Positions 33,467 through 40,917 of a stretch of 64,000 nt of DNA are shown here, piece after piece. This DNA is from Streptomyces olivochromogenes (lineage in GTDB: Bacteria; Actinomycetota; Actinomycetes; Streptomycetales; Streptomycetaceae): NCBI RefSeq assembly GCF_001514115.1, contig NZ_KQ948470.1, positions 124,001 to 188,000 of the forward strand, written 5' to 3'. Within the stretch, counting starts at the first letter, position 1; the number at the start of each line of letters is the position of its first letter. Position numbers and translations under genes: made by a program. The notes beneath the pieces were generated by a model that was not told the origin of the DNA, ran no database searches, and saw nothing but the letters and a program-made list of their open reading frames with translations.

Positions 33467-34429
33467 CTAGACGGAGACAGCCTGCGGGGTCAGGCTCTGG
33501 CTCTGGCTCTGCTCGGATTCCAGCCGGGGAAAGGTGACGCCGGTCAGTTCCTCGGAGGCCGCCCACAGGCGGACCGCGGACACCGGGTCGCTGGCCGCGG
33601 CCGAGCGTCCGACCAGTGTCGGCGCGCCACGCATCTCGCCGAGCCCGTCGGGTCCCACGTAGCTGGCGCCGGGCAGGTCCTGCGTCGCGGCGTACAGCGT
33701 GGGCAGGGCGCCGGCCTTGTTGTCCTGGGCGATGAACCGGTTGCCCACCGCCATCAGCGTGCGCCGCAGCACGCTGGCGTCCCGGCCCTGGAGGCCGGTG
33801 GCGGCCCAGCCGGGGTGCGCGGCGAGGGCCCGTACGGACGAACCCGCGGCGGCCAGCCGGCTCTGGAGTTCCAGGGTGAACAGCAGATTGGCGAGCTTGG
33901 ACTGGTTGTAGGCGGCGACGGGCGAGTACTCGCCGGTCAGGTTCGGGTTCTCGAAGTGGATGCGGGTGCCGGGCATCCTGTGCGCCCCCGAGGACACGGT
34001 GACCACCCGGTCGGTGAGGTGCGGCAGCAGCAGGTTCGTCAGGGCGAAGTGCCCCAGGTGGTTGGTCCCGAACTGCATCTCGAAGCCGTCCTTCGTACCG
34101 GCCTCGGGGATGTTCATGACGCCCGCGTTGTTGATCAGCAGATCGAGGTCGCCCCGCCAGGACGCGGCGAACTCGCGCACGGACGCGAGGTCCGCGAGGT
34201 CCAGTCGGCGTACCTCGACGCTTCCGTTGACCGTGTGGGCGGCGGCCTCCCCGCGCTCCGGGTCCCGCACGGCGAGGACGACATGGGCGCCGGCCCGGGC
34301 GAGGGCGTCGACGGTGGCGATGCCGAGCCCGCTGTTGGCGCCGGTGACCACGGCCGTACGGCCGCGCTGGTCACCGATGTCGCCCGCGTTCCACTTGCTG
34401 TTCTGGTCAGCCGAGTGCTTGGTAGCCAT
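33467..34429 (-). CDS. Short-chain dehydrogenase/reductase
   Basis: 320 residues from ATG at 34429. Classical SDR motifs: TGANSGLG (~29-36, NADP/NAD binding), LDLADLASV, NNAGVMN (~100), catalytic Ser in VTVSSGAH and YNQSKLAN (~168-175) with the Tyr and Lys. The long form resembles retinol-dehydrogenase/WWOX-like bacterial oxidoreductases, which usually reduce carbonyls or oxidise alcohols; the substrate is unknown. The C terminus is Ser/Gln-rich. It is divergent from a TetR gene with an ordered array of 18-bp repeats between them, so it is probably the main target of that repressor. Confidence 0.9.
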   Translation of the reverse strand: MATKHSADQNSKWNAGDIGDQRGRTAVVTGANSGLGIATVDALARAGAHVVLAVRDPERGEAAAHTVNGSVEVRRLDLADLASVREFAASWRGDLDLLINNAGVMNIPEAGTKDGFEMQFGTNHLGHFALTNLLLPHLTDRVVTVSSGAHRMPGTRIHFENPNLTGEYSPVAAYNQSKLANLLFTLELQSRLAAAGSSVRALAAHPGWAATGLQGRDASVLRRTLMAVGNRFIAQDNKAGALPTLYAATQDLPGASYVGPDGLGEMRGAPTLVGRSAAASDPVSAVRLWAASEELTGVTFPRLESEQSQSQSLTPQAVSV

Positions 34430-34447
34430 GCCCTGAATGTAGACGCC

Positions 34448-34519
34448 GACAACAATGATGTCAACGACAACAATGATGACGATGCCAACAAAGCTGACAG
34501 CGCCAACAATGTAGTCGCC
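34448..34519. promoter_or_regulatory. Four 18-bp tandem repeats between SDR and TetR genes (operator array)
   Basis: Units at 34448, 34466, 34484 and 34502: GACAACAATGATGTCAAC, GACAACAATGATGACGAT, GCCAACAAAGCTGACAGC and GCCAACAATGTAGTCGCC. The core CAACAA(T/A)G is kept at exact 18-bp steps. The region is A/T-richer than the genome and sits between divergent start codons, followed by CCGGTTACATACCGG (34518-34532, 5-bp arms). It is the likely operator/promoter zone for the SDR gene and autoregulation of the TetR gene. Confidence 0.7.
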
Positions 34520-34546
34520 GGTTACATACCGGATAGACTGTCGGGC

Positions 34547-35161
34547 ATGCAGACCCGCCCTCGCCGCTACCACCATGGAGACCTGCGCGCCGCACTGCTG
34601 ACCCGCGCCGAGGAAACACTCGAGGAGAAGGGTCCCGGCGCCCTGTCCCTGCGCGAACTGGCCCGCGACCTGGGCGTCAGCCACGCGGCCCCGAGCCGGC
34701 ACTTCAAGGACAAGCAGGCCCTCCTGGACGCGCTGGCCCTGGCCGGCTTCGAACGGCTCCTGGCCACCCTGACCGCGTCGCAGGAGACCGCGGGCGAGTC
34801 GTTCGCCGACCGGCTCGGCGCCCTGGCCCGCACCTACGTGGGCTTCGCCACCGCCAACGCGGAACTCCTCGACCTCATGTTCGCCGTCAAGCACGACCCG
34901 GAGGCGTCCGAGGCCCTGGTCAAGGCCTCCCAGAGCATGGGGGGCCTGGCCGCGGAGCTCATCACGCAGGCCCAGCGCCGGGGCGAGGTCCGCGAAGGCC
35001 CCCTGGAAACCATCGCCATCCCGATCTTCAGCACCCTCAACGGCTTCGCGCGGCTCGCGGTCAGCGTCACCCTGCCCAGCGCGACCCTGGACAGGGACCT
35101 GGAACACGTCATCGCCCACACCCTCCGCGGCTGCGCCCCGGACTCCCCCGCACCGCGCTGA
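34547..35161 (+). CDS. TetR-family transcriptional regulator
   Basis: 204 residues from ATG at 34547. The helix-turn-helix is at ~28-52: GALSLRELARDLGVSHAAPS followed by RHFKDKQALLDALA, typical of TetR. The C-terminal ligand-binding domain starts near residue 65, with a WHG-like region (TYVGFATANAELLDLMFAVK) as in TetR_C families acting on flavin or alcohol-type ligands. It likely represses the divergent SDR gene and itself through the 18-bp repeat array. An ADP-ribosylglycohydrolase-like gene follows after 4 bp, so the pair may be co-transcribed. Confidence 0.92.
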   Translation: MQTRPRRYHHGDLRAALLTRAEETLEEKGPGALSLRELARDLGVSHAAPSRHFKDKQALLDALALAGFERLLATLTASQETAGESFADRLGALARTYVGFATANAELLDLMFAVKHDPEASEALVKASQSMGGLAAELITQAQRRGEVREGPLETIAIPIFSTLNGFARLAVSVTLPSATLDRDLEHVIAHTLRGCAPDSPAPR

Positions 35162-35165
35162 CCCC

Positions 35166-36128
35166 GTGCCCCGCCCTGAAGAACGCGCCGTCGGCACCGT
35201 TCTCGGCTCCGCCGTGGGAGACGCCCTCGGCGCGCCCTTCGAGTTCGGGCCCGAGGGAGCGTTCTCGGCCCGCTTCCCCGTCGCCGGACAGGGCGGGGAA
35301 ATGTGCGGAGGGGGCGGCTGGGACCCGGGCGAGGCGACCGACGACACACAGATGGCGGTGCTGGTCGGCGAGTCCCTGACGGACCACGACACGCTCGAAC
35401 TCCCCGACATCTTCAGCAGATTCCGGCGCTGGGCCGCCGCCGACCCCAAGGACATCGGCCTGCAGACCGAGGCCGTGCTCACCGGCGAAGACCCCTGGGA
35501 CCTCGCCGCGGCCCTGCACTTCCAGGTCAGCCAACGGGCGGCCGGGAACGGGGCGTTGATGCGGGCGGCCACGTCCGCCGTGTACTTCGCACGGCAGGGG
35601 CGGGACGCCACCATGGAGGCCGGCCGCCGCATCGCCGCGCTCACCCACGGCGACCGCGCGGCGTGGGAAGGCACCGCGATCTTCCACGAGTTGATCCGGG
35701 TCGCGCTCGACGGCGGCGACCCGGTCACCGCCGTGCCGGACGTCCTGGCGGCCGTGCATCCCGACCATCGGGCTCGGTACGCCGTCGTTCTCGCCGACGC
35801 CTGGCATCCCGATCAGGCGACGGCTGGGGGTCTGGGGGTGCCCCCCAGAAAACACAGCAACGGGGCTGTGTGGCCCTGTCTCGGGTCCGCCCTGTGGGCG
35901 GTGCGCAGCACGGGCTCGTACGAGGACGCCGTGCGGGCCGCCGTGGATCTCGGCGGCGACACGGACACCGTCGCCGCCGTCACGGGTGGGCTGGCCGGAG
36001 CCCTCTACGGGGTGGACGGGATTCCGGGACGGTGGGTGGCGGCGCTGCACGTGCCGCTGCCGGGGTTCGGCGGGCGGGTGCTGAGGGCGGCCGAACTCGT
36101 CGGGCTGGCCCGGCGGCTGGCGGGGTGA
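35166..36128 (+). CDS. ADP-ribosylglycohydrolase (DraG) family protein
   Basis: 320 residues from GTG at 35166. It has the DraG/ARH fold signatures: GTVLGSAVGDALGAPFE near the N terminus, the metal-binding DDTQM (~59-63), NGALMRAAT, and the C-terminal GGDTDTVAAVTGGLAGAL (~263-280) that supplies the second Asp pair for the di-magnesium centre. Family members remove ADP-ribose from proteins or hydrolyse related nucleoside linkages; the substrate is unknown. Before NGAVWPCLGSALWAV an 11-residue segment (GGLGVPPRKHS) is encoded by a dispersed palindromic repeat inserted in frame. It begins 4 bp after the TetR gene and is followed by a convergent response regulator. Confidence 0.9.
   Translation: MPRPEERAVGTVLGSAVGDALGAPFEFGPEGAFSARFPVAGQGGEMCGGGGWDPGEATDDTQMAVLVGESLTDHDTLELPDIFSRFRRWAAADPKDIGLQTEAVLTGEDPWDLAAALHFQVSQRAAGNGALMRAATSAVYFARQGRDATMEAGRRIAALTHGDRAAWEGTAIFHELIRVALDGGDPVTAVPDVLAAVHPDHRARYAVVLADAWHPDQATAGGLGVPPRKHSNGAVWPCLGSALWAVRSTGSYEDAVRAAVDLGGDTDTVAAVTGGLAGALYGVDGIPGRWVAALHVPLPGFGGRVLRAAELVGLARRLAG
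35824..35857. repeat. Dispersed palindromic repeat inside the DraG-family gene
   Basis: CTGGGGGTCTGGGGGTGCCC then CCCAGAAAACACAG, with an internal hairpin CTGGGGG-TGC-CCCCCAG. From memory this is a recurring Streptomyces intergenic element. Here it is translated as part of GGLGVPPRKHS without breaking the frame or the catalytic motifs. Confidence 0.75.
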
Positions 36129-36177
36129 GTGCCGGCCGCCGGGAGCCGACGCGTACCCGGCGCGTACCGGGCGCGGC

Positions 36178-36825
36178 TTACGAGTCCCTGTTGAGGTACG
36201 CCAGTACCGCGAGCACCCGGCGGTGGCCGCTGTCGCTCGGCGGCAGGCCCAGCTTCAGGAAGACGTTGCCGATGTGCTTGCTGACGGCGCGTTCCGTGAC
36301 GACCAGCGTCTTGGCGATGGTCGTGTTGTCGCGGCCTTCGGCCATCAGCTTCAGGACCTCGCGCTCGCGGGGCGTGAGCGTGTCGAGCGGGTCGTCGCGG
36401 CGCCGGGTGAGGAGCTCGGTGACGACCTCGGGGTCCAGAGCCGTACCGCCCGTCGCGACCCGGTCGAGCGCGTCGAGGAACTCGTCGACCCGGCCCACCC
36501 GGTCCTTGAGCAGATAGCCGACCCCGCTCGCACCACCGCCGAGCAGCTCGGCGGCGTACGACTCCTCGACGTACTGGGAGAGCACGAGCACCGGCAGGCC
36601 GGGCATCTCCTTGCGTGCCTCCAGGGCCGCGCGCAGGCCCTCGTCGCGGAAGCCCGGCGGCATCCGGACGTCGAGCACGGCGATGTCCGGCCGGTGCTCG
36701 AGAAGCGCGGGCAGCACCTCGGGGCCGCTGCCCGCGACGGCCACGACCTCGTGCCCGGCGGAGGTCAGCAGCAGCACCATTCCCTCCCGCAGGAGGGCGT
36801 TGTCCTCGGCGATCACCACACGCAC
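36178..36825 (-). CDS. NarL/LuxR-type response regulator
   Basis: 215 residues from GTG at 36825. The receiver domain (~1-125) has the acidic pair (IAEDNALL), phospho-acceptor Asp in DIAVLDVRMPPG (~51) and Lys in YLLKDRVG (~106). The LuxR helix-turn-helix (~148-210) reads LTPREREVLKLMAEGRDNTT then IAKTLVVTERAVSKHIGNVF. It should be phosphorylated by the histidine kinase encoded 25 bp upstream on the same strand and then bind promoter DNA as a dimer. The target is unknown. Confidence 0.95.
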   Translation of the reverse strand: MRVVIAEDNALLREGMVLLLTSAGHEVVAVAGSGPEVLPALLEHRPDIAVLDVRMPPGFRDEGLRAALEARKEMPGLPVLVLSQYVEESYAAELLGGGASGVGYLLKDRVGRVDEFLDALDRVATGGTALDPEVVTELLTRRRDDPLDTLTPREREVLKLMAEGRDNTTIAKTLVVTERAVSKHIGNVFLKLGLPPSDSGHRRVLAVLAYLNRDS

Positions 36826-36850
36826 GGCGGCCTCGTCTCCACTGTCCCGG

Positions 36851-38050
36851 TCACCACACGCACGGCAGCTCCACCTCGATCACGGTCGGCCCCCCGACGG
36901 GGCTGGTCATCAGCAGGGTCCCGTCGAGCGCGGCCACGCGTCGCCGCATACCGAGCAGCCCGGAGCCACCCGCCTCTCCGCCGGAGCCGAGAGCCTGGGA
37001 GGTGCCCCCGGCTCCGCCCCGTCCCTCGTCGGCGACCCGGACGCTCAGGCCGCCCCGGTTGCGCACCAGCCGCACCTCGGCGCGCTCGGATCCGCTGTGC
37101 TTGGCGGCGTTCGTCAGCGATTCGGCGACCACGAAGTACGCCGCCGCCTCGACCGCCGCCGGGGCCCGGAACCCGCTCCGCGCCCCGTCCTCCAGGCCGT
37201 CCACGACGACGGTGACGTCCAGCCCGCTGCTCGCGGCGAGCGCCCGTACGGCGCCGGCCAGTCCCCGGTCGGTGAGGATCGGCGGGTGGATGCCGCGGAC
37301 GACGTGGCGCAGCTCGGTCAGCGCCTCCTCGGCCTGGCTCTGCGCGTCCTCGAGGAGTTTGAGCGCGGTCTCCGGGTCGCGCTCGTAGGCCCGTTTGGCG
37401 ATACCGATGCGCATCGACAGGGAGACCAGCCGGGCCTGTGTGCCGTCGTGCAGGTCGCGCTCGATGCGGCGCAGTTCGGCACCGTGCGCGGCGATCGCAC
37501 CGGCGCGGGTCTCGGTCAGCTCCTCGATCCGGACGGCGAGCAGCGCCTCCGGGGAGGGCTTGAGCAGGGCGGTGGACCAGGCGGCGTCGAGGTCCGCGAG
37601 GCGGCCGATCAGCGGCAGGACGAGCGGGGAGCGACCGAGCAGCCCCTGTCGTACGCCGTCGACGGGCAGGCCCAGCAGCCACAGCGGGGCGGTGAGCAGT
37701 CCGAGGAAGCCGTAGACGTAGTGGAAGACCATCCAGCGGAAGTCGCCGAGGGTGCCGGGGCCGCGGATGGCCGTGCGCAGTCGTTGCCGCAGCGGGCCCT
37801 CGATGGGCTGGTAGGCCTCGGGGATCGCTCTGCCCGTCCACTGGGCCACCAGGTTCCGCTTGGCCCCGGCGATCCGCCGGACCAGCAGCACCGTCTCGGG
37901 CAGCAGCCCGGCGCCGACGACCGCGAGCGTCAGCGTGGCCGTGATCAGCAGCACGGTGATGAAGAGGATCGTGCCGAAGGCCAGCGCGGCGGACATGACG
38001 AGGCCGGCCGTGGCCCGCGCCGCCTGCCGCACCGTCTCGCGCATGGCCAC
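36851..38050 (-). CDS. Histidine kinase (HisKA_3 / NarX class)
   Basis: 399 residues from GTG at 38050; ATG at 38044 is an equal candidate. Two N-terminal hydrophobic segments (~12-55) and a second pair near YVYGFLGLLTAPLWLLGL (~113-130) form a four-helix membrane sensor with short loops. The HisKA_3 motif RDLHDGTQARLVSLSMRIG (His ~202) is followed by an HATPase_c domain with VVAESLTNAAKHSGS (N box) and GGSGLLGMRRRVAALDG (G box). It senses an unknown, probably membrane-related signal and phosphorylates the adjacent regulator. The transcript runs kinase then regulator. Confidence 0.93.
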   Translation of the reverse strand: MAMRETVRQAARATAGLVMSAALAFGTILFITVLLITATLTLAVVGAGLLPETVLLVRRIAGAKRNLVAQWTGRAIPEAYQPIEGPLRQRLRTAIRGPGTLGDFRWMVFHYVYGFLGLLTAPLWLLGLPVDGVRQGLLGRSPLVLPLIGRLADLDAAWSTALLKPSPEALLAVRIEELTETRAGAIAAHGAELRRIERDLHDGTQARLVSLSMRIGIAKRAYERDPETALKLLEDAQSQAEEALTELRHVVRGIHPPILTDRGLAGAVRALAASSGLDVTVVVDGLEDGARSGFRAPAAVEAAAYFVVAESLTNAAKHSGSERAEVRLVRNRGGLSVRVADEGRGGAGGTSQALGSGGEAGGSGLLGMRRRVAALDGTLLMTSPVGGPTVIEVELPCVW

Positions 38051-38180
38051 AGGTTAGGCGAACGGCAGTCCCCGTGGGCGAACAGGTGACCTGGTGAGGT
38101 GCAGCACCCTTCTCACAGGCCGCAGGGAGGGACAGCCCGCCGCCTGAGCGGCTTTCGACAGGCGCCCGAACCCGCCGCCC

Positions 38181-38267
38181 GTCGAACACGTGGCCGCCCG
38201 ATGCCCGCCCGTCGGACAAGGTGCCCGCCCCATGCCCGCCCGTCGGACAGGTGCCCTCACAACGCCC
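38181..38267. repeat. Three ~30-31-bp tandem repeats at the 3' end of a TetR gene
   Basis: Units start at 38181, 38211 and 38242, each opening GTCG(A/G)ACA and containing GATGCCCGCCC or CATGCCCGCCC. The last unit degenerates and holds the TetR stop codon (38257). The rest of the 38051-38256 gap between the divergent kinase gene and this 3' end shows no gene and presumably holds the kinase promoter. Confidence 0.7.
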
Positions 38268-38925
38268 GCAGCGCCGCCGCCGTGGCCCGGGCCAGGCTCG
38301 CCAGGTACCCCTTCGGCAGCTTGGGCCCGTGGACCACCACCGCCCGCCAGTACAGCGGGCCCGACATGAGGTCGAGCGCGAGTTCCTGGTCGATCCCCTC
38401 GCGCACCTCGCCCCGCGCGGCCGCCGCCGCGACGATCCCGCTCGCCACTCCCTGCTGGCCTTCCCGCAGCGCCTTCTGCATGGCGTCCGCGATGTCGGGG
38501 TTGCGGGCCGCCTCCGCCTGGAGGTCCGGGATGATCTGGCCGGCCACGGGGTGGCGCAGCGCACGGGAGGTGACCTCGTACAGCAGGCGCAGGTCGCCCT
38601 CCAGGGAGCCCGTGTCGGGGACGGGCAGCCCCTGGACCGCTATGGCGGAGACCACGTCGAGCACCAGGTGCAGTTTCGAACGCCATCGCCGGTACACCGC
38701 CGTCTTGCCGACGCCCGCGCGGCGCGCGATGCCCTCGATGGACATCCGGGCGTAGCCCACGGCCGCGAGCTCCTCGAAGACGGCGGCCCGGATCGCCTCG
38801 GTCACGTCCTCGCGCAGCACGGCCGCCCCCGCCGGAGCCCTACGACGCGGGGCCTTCCCGGCAGCACTCCCCGCGTTCGCGGCGGCACTCGTGGTGTCGG
38901 CGTTCGTCGTCATGCCTTCCAGCAT
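38257..38925 (-). CDS. TetR-family regulator, probable repressor of the adjacent TagGH exporter
   Basis: 222 residues from ATG at 38925 (ATG at 38913 is the alternative). An Ala/Thr-rich disordered leader (~1-35) precedes a TetR helix-turn-helix (MSIEGIARRAGVGKTAVYRR with WRSK, ~61-84) and an alpha-helical ligand domain with DLQAEAARNPDIADAMQKAL and ELALDLMSGPLYWRAVV, a TetR_C_16/33-like tail. It is divergent from the ABC permease at 39084. Two near-identical ~37-bp repeats lie in the 158-bp gap, so it likely controls both genes. The closeness of the repeats to its ATG suggests a leaderless or very short leader. Confidence 0.9.
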   Translation of the reverse strand: MLEGMTTNADTTSAAANAGSAAGKAPRRRAPAGAAVLREDVTEAIRAAVFEELAAVGYARMSIEGIARRAGVGKTAVYRRWRSKLHLVLDVVSAIAVQGLPVPDTGSLEGDLRLLYEVTSRALRHPVAGQIIPDLQAEAARNPDIADAMQKALREGQQGVASGIVAAAAARGEVREGIDQELALDLMSGPLYWRAVVVHGPKLPKGYLASLARATAAALRAL

Positions 38926-38929
38926 AGGG

Positions 38930-39014
38930 CGTTACGACGAAACGGTTGCGTTCCGACGTCGAGAAGCCATAGTCTCGCGTTGCGACGATACGGTGCCGTC
39001 CCGACGTAAGAAGC
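38930..39014. promoter_or_regulatory. Two ~37-bp direct repeats with palindromic centres (TetR operator pair)
   Basis: Repeat A (38930-38967) begins CGTTACGACGAAACGGTTGC; repeat B (38978-39014) begins CGTTGCGACGATACGGTGCC. Both continue with CGT(T/C)CCGACGT and end AGAAGC, and their starts are 48 bp apart. Repeat A is centred on AACG-GTTG-CGTT and repeat B on ACGG-TG-CCGT. They fill the space between the divergent TetR and ABC-permease genes. Confidence 0.75.
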
Positions 39015-39083
39015 TGGCAAAGCGGCAGTAAGAAACGTTAAGGACGGCCCACGCATCCCACCCCCCGAGCGAAAGCAGCGGAT

Positions 39084-39995
39084 GTGAGCCAGGTCCTCCA
39101 CACACCGCCGACGTCGGTTCCCCCCACCGACGATCCCGCGGCGCTCGCCGCCCGGTACGGCCTCACCGTCAGTGGCGCCCGCCCGACGCTGCCGGAGTAC
39201 GTCCGCCAGCTCTGGGCACGGCGTCACTTCATCACCGCCTTCGCCACCGCCAAGCTCACCGCCCAGTACAGCCAGGCGAAGCTCGGCCAGGTCTGGCAGG
39301 TGGCGAACCCGCTGCTGAACGCGGCGGTCTACTACTTCATCTTCGGTGTGCTGCTCGGCACCAAGCACGGCGTGCCGGACTTCGTGCCGTTCCTGGTCAC
39401 CGGCGTCTTCATCTGGACCTTCACACAGAGCTCGATCATGGCGGGCACCCGGGCGATCTCCGGCAGCCTGGGCCTGGTCCGGGCCCTGCACTTCCCGCGG
39501 GCCGCGCTGCCGGTGTCGTACGCCATCCAGCAGCTCCAGCAGCTGCTGTTCTCGATGGCCGCACTGGTCGTCATCCTGCTCTGCTTCGGCATTCCCGTGA
39601 GCGCGTCGTGGCTGCTCGTCGTGCCGATCCTGACGCTGCAGTTCGTCTTCAACGCGGGCGTGGCGATGATCATGGCGCGGATGGGCGCCAAGACGCCGGA
39701 CATCGCGCAGCTCATGCCGTTCGTGCTGCGCACCTGGATGTACGTCTCCGGTGTCATGTGGAGCATCGCCTCGACGCTCAAGCACAGCCACATGCCGCAC
39801 TGGGCGATGGTCGCGCTGGAGAGCAACCCGGCCGCCGTCTACATCGACCTGACGCGCTACGCGCTGATCGACAGCTTCCACGCCCACCAGCTGCCGCACC
39901 ACGTGTGGGCGCTGGCGATCGGCTGGGCACTGTTCGCCGGAGTCGGCGGCTTCATCTACTTCTGGAAGGCCGAGGAGACGTACGGACGTGGCTGA
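39084..39995 (+). CDS. tagG: Wall-glycopolymer ABC exporter, permease (TagG/Wzm type)
   Basis: 303 residues from GTG at 39084. A ~55-residue cytoplasmic N terminus is followed by six membrane segments of the ABC-2 type: GQVWQVANPLLNAAVYYFIF (~74-93), FVPFLVTGVFIWTFTQSSI, the QQLLFSMAALVVILLCFGIP segment and the final ALAIGWALFAGVGGFIYFW. TagG/Wzm permeases form the channel for undecaprenyl-linked teichoic acids or polysaccharides. The ATPase gene starts inside its last codons. Upstream is a divergent TetR with paired repeat operators. The name assigns the class; the exact polymer is unproven. Confidence 0.88.
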   Translation: MSQVLHTPPTSVPPTDDPAALAARYGLTVSGARPTLPEYVRQLWARRHFITAFATAKLTAQYSQAKLGQVWQVANPLLNAAVYYFIFGVLLGTKHGVPDFVPFLVTGVFIWTFTQSSIMAGTRAISGSLGLVRALHFPRAALPVSYAIQQLQQLLFSMAALVVILLCFGIPVSASWLLVVPILTLQFVFNAGVAMIMARMGAKTPDIAQLMPFVLRTWMYVSGVMWSIASTLKHSHMPHWAMVALESNPAAVYIDLTRYALIDSFHAHQLPHHVWALAIGWALFAGVGGFIYFWKAEETYGRG

Positions 39996-40821
39996 CATGG
40001 CTGACACCCTCACGCAGGACGCCCGGCCCCGGGATGCGGCCGGCAGCGCCGACGCGCTCGTCCCCACCGTCGTCGCCGACCACGTGGACATCGTCTACCG
40101 GGTCAACGGCACCGGTGCGGGACGGGGCAGCGCCACCGCCGCGCTCAACCGCATGCTGCGGCGCAAGCAGACCGAGAAGGCCGCGGGCGTACGCAAGGTG
40201 CACGCCGTCAAGGACGTGTCCTTCACCGCCTACCGCGGCGAGGCCATCGGTCTGATCGGCACCAACGGCTCGGGCAAGTCCACCCTGCTCAAGGCGGTCG
40301 CCGGCCTCCTTCCCGTGGAGAACGGCAAGATCTACACCGACGGTCAGCCCTCGCTGCTCGGCGTCAACGCGGCCCTGATGAGCGACCTCACGGGTGAGCG
40401 GAACGTCTACCTCGGCGGGCTCGCCATGGGCATGTCCCGCGAGCAGGTCAAGGAGCGCTACCAGGAGATCGTCGACTTCTCCGGCATCAACGAGAAGGGC
40501 GACTTCATCACCCTCCCGATGCGGACGTACTCCTCCGGGATGGCGGCGCGACTGCGGTTCTCCATCGCGGCGGCCAAGGACCACGACGTGCTGATGATCG
40601 ACGAGGCCCTCGCCACGGGGGACCGCTCCTTCCAGAAGCGCTCCGAGGAGCGGATCCGAGAGTTGCGCAAACACGCGGGCACCGTGTTCCTGGTGAGCCA
40701 CAACAACAAGTCGATCCGGGACACCTGCGACCGTGTGCTCTGGCTGGAGCGGGGGGAGCTTCGCTTGGACGGGCCCACGGAGGACGTGCTCGCGGAGTAC
40801 GAGAAGTTCACGGGGAAGTAG
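39988..40821 (+). CDS. tagH: Wall-glycopolymer ABC exporter, ATPase (TagH/Wzt type)
   Basis: 277 residues from GTG at 39988, overlapping the permease end (ATG at 39997 possible). ABC motifs: Walker A GTNGSGKST (~91), Q/G-loop region with LLGVNAALMSDLTGERNVYL (typical of TagH/KpsT/Wzt), signature YSSGMAARLRFSIAAAK (~177) and Walker B VLMIDEALATGD (~196). The SGM rather than SGG signature is usual in polysaccharide exporters. It lacks a Wzt-type C-terminal carbohydrate-binding domain, so export is likely not coupled to chain-end recognition. It powers export through the adjacent permease. A long hairpin follows. Confidence 0.93.
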   Translation: MADMADTLTQDARPRDAAGSADALVPTVVADHVDIVYRVNGTGAGRGSATAALNRMLRRKQTEKAAGVRKVHAVKDVSFTAYRGEAIGLIGTNGSGKSTLLKAVAGLLPVENGKIYTDGQPSLLGVNAALMSDLTGERNVYLGGLAMGMSREQVKERYQEIVDFSGINEKGDFITLPMRTYSSGMAARLRFSIAAAKDHDVLMIDEALATGDRSFQKRSEERIRELRKHAGTVFLVSHNNKSIRDTCDRVLWLERGELRLDGPTEDVLAEYEKFTGK

Positions 40822-40832
40822 GGGCGACTCAG

Positions 40833-40901
40833 GGGGTGCGGGGAACTGCTCGACGCCGGCCGCGAGTTCGTCGTGGCCGGCCGCGCAGTTCCCCGCACCC
40901 C
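40833..40901. terminator. Long bidirectional hairpin between tagH and a GT4 gene
   Basis: Outer arms GGGGTGCGGGGAACTGC (40833-40849) and its complement (40885-40901) are a perfect 17-bp match. Inner GCCGGCC/GGCCGGC-type segments extend the stem. It uses the GTGCGGGGAACTGC core of the dispersed element, here in inverted pairs, between convergent genes. Confidence 0.85.
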
Positions 40902-40917
40902 TTCGGGGCGCCTCTGC

